From NCBI RefSeq assembly GCF_028372415.1, contig NC_092875.1:57028919-57092918 (forward strand): a DNA stretch of 64,000 nucleotides, in the 5' to 3' direction. Below are positions 55,130-64,000 of the stretch, piece by piece. Position 1 is the stretch's first letter. Each line of letters starts with the position of its first letter. Below the pieces are notes generated by a model that did no database searches, was not told the DNA's origin, and saw nothing but the letters and a program-made list of their open reading frames with translations. The stretch comes from Notamacropus eugenii (Eukaryota; Chordata; Mammalia; Diprotodontia; Macropodidae). The translations under genes and the position numbers were made by a program.

Positions 55130-58015
55130 TGGACTACCTAAAAGCATTTTAGTATTCTTGACTTTTTTATTCTTCCAAATCAATTTTATTATTTTTCTAG
55201 TCAATAAAATAATTTTTGGTAGTTTAACTGGGATAGTACTGAATAATTAGTTTAGATAGGACTGGTATTTCTATTATATTGGCATATATATATACACGCA
55301 TCCAATTATTCAAATCAGATTTTGTCATGGCAGATACTTATATTGCCTACAGTTGTTTTAAATATCATTTTATCTATCTCTTCTTGCAGAGCTTTGTTGG
55401 TATTACATAGAAATCCTTGTAATTTATGTGGGTTTATTTTATGCCCTGCTACACTTCTAGGTCAATTATTTGTTCAGTGAGATTTCATATTCTCTTCTAT
55501 TTTTTCATTTTCTTGATTTATTATTTCTTAATGTCTTATCTTCCCCTTGTCCAATTCTAATTTTTAAGGAATCATTTTCTTCAGTAAGTTTTTGGACCTC
55601 TTTTCCCAACAAATTGACTTTCTTTTCATGATTTACTTGCAAATACTCTCTTTTAAATTTTTCCTCTATATTTCTTATTTGATTTTTAAGTTCTTTTTAA
55701 GCTCTTTCAAGAATTCTTTTTGGGCTTGTGGCTGTTTTGACTTCATTGTCTTCTAAGTTAGAACTGTGATAGCTCATCATCATATTAACTATCTGTGGTC
55801 AGGTTATTTTTCTATTGTTTTCTCATCTTTTCAAACAGTCTATTTCTTGACTGTTAACTTTCTGATTGAATCAGGTTCTGCTCTTGTGGTGTGGGATATA
55901 TCTCAGGCTTAAGGTTTTTTGCATTGTTGTTTTCCGAAATCTATCTTGAATCTTTGACTTTTTTATTCTTCCATGGTGCTATGATTCAAATCCAGGGATG
56001 CTCACTGCTCTTTTGACTTCTGCCTTGGTCTATCAGTGACTTCAAGTACTCCTCTCTTCACTCCTAAGTCACAACTAGGGCTCCACATCACTGCCACCAC
56101 AACTGTTCTTGCTTCCTGTAGTTTGCAAATGCTGCACCACCAACCTTGTTTCTTCTAGCTGCAAGTTTCAGTTCACCTCTCTGCCTTGAAACCAAAACCA
56201 GGGGCTCTGCTCTCCTGCAGGTGTCCACAATCAGTCTTTTCCATTCTGGAACTGTGAACAAGGGGTCTTACCCTTCTGTGACCACACTTGCTTCTCCCTG
56301 TAACCACAGCCTGGGACCACATCCTGTTCAGGTCCAGCATCTAGTGCCAGTGGAATGCTCTACAATCTTCCCCTGGACAGCCCACCCCCAATTTGTGGGG
56401 TCAAAGTCCCTTAAGCAATAGCCAACACAGATGTCCCCAAGACTTGTTGTTGGTTGATGGGGTGGTATCTGCATTTCATTTCCATTCAGATCACCACCCC
56501 AATAACTCAGATCTTTCCTAACACCTTCCTAAGTTGTCTTAGGCTGGACACTGCTTTACCTCAACTTTTTATTATTTTTGCTGCTCAAAAACTCAATTCC
56601 AGGCATTTTAATTTGGAGGGATTTGAGAGAGCCAGGTAATTTCTTGCCTTATTCTGCCATCCTCTTAACTAGTCCAATGATTCTTAAATTGTCTCTTCTC
56701 CAGGTCAGTTCTTCTTGTTATACCCTTTTTCTTTCTTTTTAATTTTTGCTGTCTCAAAAAATCATTAGCTTATTTTTGGTCCATTTTTATTTTCAAGGAG
56801 TTTGGCCAATGTGTTTCGTGTTTGTTTTTTTTTAATCCCTTGTGTCAAACTGTTATTTCCCTTTACAATTCTTTCTTCCATAGCTGATTCCTTTAAAAAC
56901 AAATCCCCCCAAACTCTCATTTCATTTATAAAAAAACATTTTACACTCTTTAAAAAGAACTGTTGCTTCATCTCTTTCAGGAATTCTAGCTGAATTTGTG
57001 CCCAAGCTGTTTTCCTTTGAGGCTTTGCTTGTAAGATGTTTTAGAGTCATTTTCTTCAAGGGTTGTGTTATGTCCCATAATAGGGTGGTGGTGTTTGTTT
57101 TTTTTTTAAACAAAAAGATCAGTCTACTTTCTGACTTTCAGATTTGATGTTAGGGCCAGACTTTACACATTTCTGGAGGAAATTCAAGGCTGGTCATACT
57201 GTCAAGTCTGAAGGGGTATTGAGCATTGTGTTCCAAGATCTCAAGGAAAGCTCAGGCCAGGGATTTGGAAGCTTTCGATGTTCTCAAACTGGTCTGATCC
57301 AGGGGCAAAGTATGATTACTGTTGTCCTGGACTGAGATCTACAAGGTCCTCATTTCAGCTTAGGTCTGAACAATAGGTGAGTGAACTTGCTCCATTTAGA
57401 ATTTAGTAGACTATTGCTGAACTCAACCACTATCAGTTAGCTGGGAAACTTTTCTGGTTGAGTGATTGAATTGTAGGATTCCTTCCCTGGTTATTTCTCT
57501 GTATACTTCAGACTGGGTTGGAACTTGGAATAGAGACATGCCCTCCAATCCCAAGTTATATAACTGCTGCCTGTTTCTGAACTTGTTTCTTGCTCAGTAC
57601 AGAGACCTGGGTCCACAACTGCCCCATACCCTGGAATGCCACCCCTAGGTGCAACTCCCCTTCTCACACTACCCTAGATCTATGACCAAAAACCAGGTAG
57701 TGATCAAAAAAAGCTGCTAATTGGCACTGTTCCAGCATCCTACAGAAGTCCAGGCTTCCAGCTATATTGCTTCTGGGATTTTGACCTGGTGTTCAGCCTC
57801 TCCCTGCTCTGCAGTGTGCTCCTGGCTGTGCCCTATTTCCAGTGTCTGCAGAACCATCTCCTTATGCCAACCTAGGTGAGAAATGTTATTTAATTTCCTA
57901 ATCTGGATTCAAGCTTGTGTTTTCCAGCCCTGGAGTTTTTTTTTTTAAATGAGGTGAGGGTTGTAAGATTCTTGCTTTATACTTTCTGCTGCTCTGCCAT
58001 CTTGGATCCACTCTT
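55130..58015 (-). repeat. Two antisense L1 5' halves in tandem
   Basis: 55130-56690: ORF2 start text (aaatccttgtaatttatgtgggtttattttatgcc), ORF1-like coiled-coil region and 5' leader (ggggctctgctctcctgcagg, gagagccaggtaatttcttgcc). 56690-58015: a second copy ending at tctgctgctctgccatcttggatcc, the reverse of the start of a full L1. Both are broken and old. Confidence 0.5.
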
Positions 58016-60085
58016 TTCCTGGTATTTAACTGTGTACATGTTGCATTGTCAATTCATTCCCAACAGCAAGGTCCCAGCAAGTAGGGAAAGTTTCACATCA
58101 CGCATCATCACCACATTTGTACTGGAAAAAATAAGTGGATTTTGTTGTGCCCCAAATCAGTATGAATTATTTAAAATACTGAACAATTTTTCTGAAGTAA
58201 CAGTCTCTTCATTTAATTTTGAGGCCAACTAATTGTCTTTCTGTAGTGCTTATCTCAGAATCATTTCTAATGTGCTAATCAAAGGATTGACAATCCAAAA
58301 TGAATGCCCTTCTCTGAACAATAGGTATTTTGACATCAGTAAGAAGATCACTGTATCTTCAAGGCAGTCGGATTGTTTTTGTTAAATGGAAAATGCAAAT
58401 CCTTTATGCTTCATTTTTCAGGCAATTGTTTACTGTGCAAAGATGTGGTTTGTTGTAGAAAATCATTTACAAACATCTGTCTGCCTCCTCAAATTTATAT
58501 ATTTATAAATTATCATAAAATTGTTATTAGTACAAAAAAAGTCAGCATACAGGTTGGAGAGCTTCTGATCATTTTGCATCTCCATTTATTTATCTTATTT
58601 GGATATCAATATCATGAACAACTTTTCCCATACTTTCTTCCCCCTTCCTGGAGGTATCTTATGAAAATGTGTTTCAGTGCTTTCAAGACTGCTTATTTCA
58701 GCACAGATTTCTTTGGTGCATACTTAATGGAGTTCAGCTGCTGATTGTGATTTCATTGTCTTAAGTGCTACTTTAACAAACATTCAATTTCCAATGAACT
58801 TGAGGACTGACATCTTAGGGTCTAGGTGCAGTGGTTCAGTTGTCTGATGATGAAAACAGGTTATTATAGAAATGGTGACATACCTAAAATAGCTTAAAAA
58901 TTTTTTTTGGTTGTCTATCATTCATTACAAACCACAGTTCTTTCTAGGGGTTTTCAGCTACTTACAGGTCTGGGCCACTTTTTTTTTTTTTTAATTCAAC
59001 CTCAGTTACTTGTCCTTGCTTCGATTTTGTGTCTCCTAAAAAATCCAAGTTGGTCAATGAGCTCTGTGGAGTCACATATTCTTTTTACAATGCTTAGCAT
59101 AGTGCCTTGCACATTACAAGGACTTAATGCTTTTTTCATTCATTTATTCAAATAAAGTTTCTTTTACAGTCCCTCAGTTTCTTTTTCCTCATCAAGAATT
59201 CTTTGTCATCACAATTTCCTACCTCAAGCTAAATTCCTTTTTAGAATTTAAGGACATTGGCTCCTATCTTTCCTTTTTCTGAAAACTCACCCTCCATATC
59301 ATAAACTACAAGATGTTTACTTGCTTCCTCAAGGTCCATTTCCACTTCCAAAAACCTATTCCTTCTTGTTGGCCAGAATTAGCTCTGGAAAAGCAGTTTC
59401 TACTTCCTCCACCTTTTCAAGAATTAAATTATCACTATTAAAGCAAGTCAAGAATGTATAACATTCTGCTTTTGGCAGAGAGCTTCAGCAGATGTCCAGA
59501 CTTGAGGTCTCATATTACTTCATCAGGCTTTACTGCTAGGCTTATGTTTCAAAAACTTTTTCCTTTTGGCCAGGTGGTTTATAATATACTCCCACAATAT
59601 CAATTTTTCTTTCACTGATTTCCACCCAAATGCATTCCAGTATGATTTACCAACTTGGGTTCCTAGATTCCTTTAAACATATATTCTTAATATTTAATAC
59701 TATTACTGTTCTGTTGTGCTACATTTTATAAATATTAGTATACCTTTCTAGAGTCACATACTAGTCATGACTCATCAATTCTTAGAGATTGTTATGAAAT
59801 TAAACTTACCTCTCCCTTCACCCTATGATTTATCTATGCTTTTTACATTTATATAGTCATCAAGGGCCATGGGTCTCATGGCTGCCTTGACATATGCATG
59901 AAGTAAATTTTCTTCCTCTTATCTGTTTTTAGTTTAAAGCTATGTTGATGAGATTCACAATACCTTGGCCAAAAATATTTCCTATTAATGTTAGGTGTAC
60001 TCCCATTGCTGGTGAGTAGACTGGATATCCTTCCTATAGTTTAAGCCATGATCAAGGAATTAAAATTCCATTCTCAGATTTTATT
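58015..60085. other. Intergenic, largely unassigned
   Basis: 59010-59165 is an L2 3' end (agctctgtggagtcac, atgcttagcatagtgccttgcacattac). 59170-60080 may be the antisense 5' part of a CR1/L3 element (ggccaggtggtttataatatactcccacaatatc), low confidence. No gene seen. Confidence 0.4.
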
Positions 60086-60533
60086 TTTTTTAGTTAACCG
60101 TATGCCCCCCTTGGATAAGACTCTTCAGAAGCCCTACACCTTCACTTGGCAATTAAAAACTTTAAAATGCATAGCTGGTTCCTTTCTTCTTGATGGCATC
60201 CTTGAACTGACATAGATTAGTTTGCTTTTGAGGGGTGGACACTCAGGGGCCCAGAAGATGAACACCAGGGCCTCTTTTTTACCTTCCTTGGTCTCACAGA
60301 TGTTATAAAGTACATAATGATAGGTCTTGTTTGGCAGAATCTTGACAAAAGTGGGATTAGTGCAGTTTGACTCACATTAATTACCTACAAGGGTCTTTTG
60401 ACCCTTCTCCAGCAAAATATTGTTGTCTTCCTTGCATTTTTTTTTTTTTACTTTCTCTGGCATGAGACTCGTGTATCCTCATGTCACTGAACACCTTAAT
60501 CACTCCATCCGAGACAGTGACAGTGGAATCCAT
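60085..60533 (-). pseudogene. Cofilin (CFL1-like) processed pseudogene
   Basis: Cofilin is the small actin-severing protein. On the minus strand the copy opens with ATG at 60533 (MDSTVTVSDGVIKVFSDM, human CFL1 MASGVAVSDGVIKVFNDM) and continues in shifted frames through ILLEKGQKTLVG, TFVKILPNKTYHYVLYN, ETKEGKKEALVFIFWAPE and PPLKSKLIYVSS, ending in an A-rich AT stretch near 60087. No introns, several frameshifts and stops: a dead retrocopy. VSDGVIKVF and FIFWAPE favour CFL1 over destrin. It has no bearing on its neighbours. Confidence 0.92.
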
Positions 60534-60539
60534 TATTCT

Positions 60540-62130
60540 GAAAGCAAGCAAGGGATGGTGGAACTCACTTCCAGGTTGCAAGAGACAAGGGAATACCACT
60601 GCTACTTTAATACTGATCCCTTGGCAATTGTGATGAAGATACCTGTGCCCCTTCCTGTATGGAACTACATAATATTTAGAAATGCCTTTTAGGTTCACTG
60701 TTAAAGCATCATTTATTCCCACATGAACTGCCAGGAGTGGGTACTGGCCATCAGAGCTGCCACATCTCAGAACACTCCTAAATCCATAACCTACGAAGAC
60801 TATAGACTTCTCTGTTTATGTAAAGAGGACAAATAGTTGCCTTACCCCTCCAAGAAGATATTCATCAGGCACAAGTACTAGAAAATCTTTCTCCAGATGG
60901 TATCAATCACCTGGAGCACAAGAAATGGCTTCCTCCTGAGATGGTCCAGCTGTCCCCTCTATGGGAAGGGGTACCAATCAGCACTGTGACCCTTATTCTC
61001 TTCTATTGTTCCTCCACCTTGAAACTTCTTGAGGATCATTGGTATTCCTTTGTTTCTTGGAAGTATTTCTTTCATTCTTTCAAGGAAGAATTCATTCTTC
61101 GTGAAACTTGAAGAATGGAGATGCTTTCCTCTAGCCTTTTCATCTTCTCTAGGACACAGAAGAACAATTCATATTTTGTGGAAACATCTTCCATACTGGC
61201 TTGAAGCAAGGTCTTCAAGTCCTCTGTCACTTCTGCTGGCAGTCTTCAAAGTGCTAATGGCAAACATTCACCACACCTGTTTCCTGTACAACGGTGCCGA
61301 AGTGAGGCTAAATTGTGGTAGACTCATTATATGATTTTCACAATGAGAATCTCAGCTGCCCTTCACTGTAAAATAGCATTTTTCTGTCAAGACCTAATAG
61401 AAACAAGAGCTGCTCCAAACTCTTTTCTGGGTCAAGTTCTCAAGCAGGAATTTCAGACAACTTAGAAACCTCCCCACTTGATATTTCTTCCCATTGAAGC
61501 TCATTTCATTACCTTTTAATCCTGTTCTGTCACCTAATCATCGTTTCAGTGCTCCTCTTTCAGGTGTCTCAGATATCCCCTTTAACTTCTTCCCTCCAAT
61601 TGGCCCTTGTCATTTCCTAGCCAGAAGAGGGTTGATTTGGGGAAACTCAAATGAGCTCAGTTTTGAACTTTTAAATTGCATGGTATAGGAAATAATCAAG
61701 TTGACTAAGGGTCCCAAGGGTTTTCAATTCACTGCTATCTCTGATACTAATTCATCCTTTTCTCTACCCCACTCCATAGTCCCCTCTTCCACATATGGTT
61801 TCCTATTATCATTCCAGCTACTTCTGTGGGAAGGGGGAGTTCTTAAAGGCCCTTTCTTCCAATACTCCTGGCCCCTGGTCTGCTTTTCTTGCCCTGCTGA
61901 AAAGTAAAAATCCTAAGAAATAGTGACAGGGAAAGGTACTGGGCAGGCCCAGGCAGAATAAAACCTAAGCACCTAGGACAATGGGTACCCCAAAGAAGCT
62001 CCAGATATAAACAGGTTTCTGCCTCAAAGAGCAAGGTAGAGGCACTGAAGAGAGCCCCTGCCCCTGATCCCAAACTGTCCTTAAGCTGAGGCCCCAGACA
62101 GAAGGAAAAAGGCACAGCAGGGCAGGGAAT
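60540..62130. other. Intergenic between the cofilin pseudogene and EPHX3
   Basis: 60690-61500 may be decayed LINE sequence (catttattcccacatgaactgccaggagtggg recalls CR1/L3 5' text). 61500-62130 is of mixed composition with no recognised repeat or gene. Confidence 0.4.
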
Positions 62131-62136
62131 GGGAGA

Positions 62137-62491
62137 TTTATTTCTGTGCAAACATCACAGCCACAGTGGTCCCATTCTTTCCACAGGGTATCTTTTCTCT
62201 GTAGCAGTGAGAAAAGAGCTTCCAGAATTTAATTGGGGCTCAACTAGGGCCAGCCAGGAATTAAGGGACAGAGAGGAAAGGTCAATGTAAATATTGGGGA
62301 TGGGATGATTAGGTTAGGCATCTCTGGGGAAATGTGAAAAGGAGTATAAATCATAGGAATTAAGAGAAGGAGGATGCTTCCACATTCCAGTCAAAAACTG
62401 GCTTGTTTCAAGTATTGCTCCATTTCTTCCCTCGTCCTGAGTGGGCCTTGATGGGAGCAGAAAACCAGAATGTTCATATCTGAAGGATGAG
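62137..62491 (-). other. EPHX3: EPHX3 3' UTR with polyadenylation signal
   Basis: From the stop codon to AATAAA (minus strand, 62137-62142). About 350 bases with no repeat. The cleavage point would be 10-30 bases below the signal. Confidence 0.75.
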
Positions 62492-62723
62492 TCATGACTC
62501 CACCTTGAACCTCTTTAAAAAGGCCCACATGTACTGGTGCATCTGCTCTGGTTGTGCCTGGGGGATCCAGTGGCCAGCATCAGGCAGGATGCAGGACACC
62601 AGGCGGCCTGGCACAAAGTATCTGCTAATACTTTCCACAAGTCCACTCTCCAGGTATGGGTCTTTCTCCCCCCATAACAACAATGTTGGTGTTGTCAGCT
62701 CCTGATGCTCTAGCGGAAAGTGA
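62492..62723 (-). CDS. EPHX3: EPHX3 last exon: catalytic acid, His and stop
   Basis: 232 bases with the TGA stop at 62492-62494. Reads HFPLEHQELTTPTLLLWGEK, then VPGRLVSCILPDAGHWIPQA, ending FLKRFKVES. Acceptor GCCTTACAG. The C-terminus is a few residues longer and differs from the human DLLD end. Confidence 0.96.
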
Positions 62724-63617
62724 CTGTAAGGCAAAGGGATGTATGACATTCATTAGGGTCAATGGCTTCCTCAATCCCTTCTTGGTCCTAAATGTGGCTC
62801 TGTCCCTTCTTCTACTCTTTCAAATTTCCCCCTCACTCCATTCTCTTTAAAATCATTCCATCATTCTTCCTACAATCAATCTCTCCTTTTTCTAGTTGCC
62901 CCTACTCCTCAAAGACATCACCTGAAAAGATGGCGGTAGTAGTTGAGGGGACCAACGAGGCCATGGTTCTGGGTGAAGCTGAACAGGAAGGCTTCTAGCT
63001 CATCATTTGTAAGGCCATGGATTCCAGTCATAGGATGGGTGAAGGTGCTCTTCAGGATCTGCACACATGCATCCCTCTTCATTACAAATACCCTCCAGAC
63101 ACCTCTGAGAATCAGTCTTCCCATCTCAGTACATCCTCTCTCTCCCCACTTCCACAACATCATTACTCTCCCTCTCCCACAACTCCCCACTAGCTTTTGC
63201 CCCCTTCCACTAATCAGAAAGAGATGGGACCTGAAAGTCAGAGGCAGAAAGCAGCTTCTCAGGCAACCAGGATAGCTGAAACAGGAACACATAACTGGAG
63301 CGAAAAAGCTGGCTGGGATGGTGCAGGGCATACTCTGGGAAGGGGAAAAAGAAAAAGTAAGGGAACCACCCATATCAAAGCCCTTGTAGGGGGTAACATC
63401 CCAGTCTCAGAACTCAGTACCCCTTCCCTACCTGTTAAGACTGGCCAATCCACCATTCCTCTAAATGACCTCCCATCTTAGCACCTACCTTGGTAAACAA
63501 ACATAGGGGGGGCGCTCACCACCACCATCCGCTCTACCAAACTCGGGTAGTAGACAGAGAAATTCCAGGCCAAGATTCCACCCCAGTCGTGAGCCACCAG
63601 GACACATTTGGAGTAAC
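62492..63617 (-). CDS. EPHX3: EPHX3 3' part: last four coding exons
   Basis: Epoxide hydrolase 3 (ABHD9), an alpha/beta-hydrolase of the endoplasmic reticulum that opens fatty-acid epoxides, including those used in skin-barrier lipids. Exons at 63489-63617, 63231-63334, 62922-63058 and 62492-62723 join in consistent phase (1, 1, 0, 2). The nucleophile Asp is in CVLVAHDWGG (codon at about 63586-63588), the acid Asp in LLLWGEKDPYLE, the catalytic His in AGHWIPQ, and a lid tyrosine pair in PLNYYRHLF. Text matches human EPHX3 closely (FPLEHQELTTPTLLLWGEKD versus FPLEPQELTTPTLLLWGEKD). The membrane anchor and oxyanion-hole exons (HGFP) lie beyond the right edge. All catalytic residues visible are intact, so the gene looks functional. 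Confidence 0.96.
62922..63058 (-). CDS. EPHX3: EPHX3 lid-domain exon 2
   Basis: 137 bases, phase 0 to 2. Reads ILKSTFTHPMTGIHGLTNDE, then LEAFLFSFTQNHGLVGPLNY and YRHLF. The tyrosines in LNYYR include one that in this family helps activate the epoxide oxygen. Donor CAG/GTGATG. Confidence 0.95.
63231..63334 (-). CDS. EPHX3: EPHX3 lid-domain exon 1
   Basis: 104 bases, phase 1 to 0. Reads EYALHHPSQLFRSSYVFLF, then QLSWLPEKLLSASDFQ; human has DYSLHHISQFFRSHYMFLFQ. Acceptor CTTCCCAG. The donor is CAG/GTCCCA, a GT site with poor +3 to +6 bases. Confidence 0.92.
63489..63617 (-). CDS. EPHX3: EPHX3 exon with the nucleophile elbow
   Basis: 129 bases, phase 1 to 1. Reads GYSKCVLVAHDWGG, then LAWNFSVYYPSLVERMVVVS and PPMFVYQ. 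Acceptor ATTGACAG, donor CAAG/GTAGGT. Confidence 0.95.
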
Positions 63618-64000
63618 CTGTCAATGAGTGGTGTAGGGAATTGGGGTATGAGTAAGGTGGGGAAGGATAGATGTAAAATTAGGAGATGTAATAAAAATGG
63701 CACTAGAGTTGGGAAGGGTAAAGAAAAGCAATAACTTGGCACCTCCCTAACCATTAGTGAAAACTCTTACTTTAAGGACCCTGACAAGTAACAGACGCTC
63801 AGCCACTAATAATAAATCAACAACTCTATAACCCTCCATTACTACACCAAGCCAAGGTGGGAAAATCGACCATGTTGGAAGGATTAGAGAATAAACAAAG
63901 ACTCAGGCCTCCATACGAATCAAGTATCTAGACATCCTGGAGGAAAACTCTTAGATTAATTGTCAATAATTAATTGATTAACTTCTTAATTAATTAAAAA
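63618..64000 (-). other. EPHX3: EPHX3 intron (partial)
   Basis: No further exon is visible up to the right edge, which ends in ATTAATTAATTAA-rich sequence. Confidence 0.7.

Overview
The window is nuclear DNA from a mammal, most likely a marsupial. The coding exons match therian NOTCH3 and EPHX3 almost exon for exon. The spacer between them is filled with repeats I recognise as marsupial: tRNA-headed SINEs (Mar-1/WSINE/WALLSI type), RTE-type LINE tails, L1 copies with a marsupial-style 3' end, plus old L2 and CR1/L3. I cannot name the species. Both genes read on the minus strand, and the order NOTCH3 - EPHX3 is the same as on human 19p13.

1-13 kb: the 5' part of NOTCH3. Fifteen coding exons are placed to the base with GT/AG borders. 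They carry the signal peptide and EGF repeats 1-19, 21 and the start of 22 (2,422 coding bases, 807 codons). Exon lengths equal the human ones as I remember them, except small in-frame differences in exons 1, 2, 4 and 14. The exception is human exon 15 (EGF 20), which I cannot find. Exons 14 and 16 are 343 bp apart, share phase 1 and join in frame. The gene runs off the left edge. A CpG island with tandem GC boxes marks its promoter at about 11.8-13.05 kb.

13-62 kb: a gene-poor spacer of about 49 kb. It holds stacked SINEs, L2, CR1/L3, RTE and L1 fragments, two palindromic hAT-like MITEs, many simple repeats, a 7SL RNA pseudogene (24.1-24.3 kb), a cofilin processed pseudogene (60.1-60.5 kb), and one unidentified decayed reading frame (32.3-32.5 kb). 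An L1 with recognisable reverse transcriptase lies at 43.6-46.5 kb. Mostly antisense L1 debris fills 47-58 kb. A non-repetitive, GC-richer island at 41.9-42.6 kb is a candidate regulatory element.

62.1-64 kb: the last four coding exons and 3' UTR of EPHX3, an epoxide hydrolase with its Asp/Asp/His triad intact. Its 5' exons lie beyond the right edge.

NOTCH3 (a cell-surface signalling receptor of smooth muscle and pericytes) and EPHX3 (an epithelial lipid-epoxide hydrolase) are neighbours by synteny; no shared pathway is implied. No bacterial-type system, CRISPR array or intact novel gene was seen. The most interesting signals are the missing EGF 20 exon and a 119-bp tandem duplication that copies the exon 10 splice donor.
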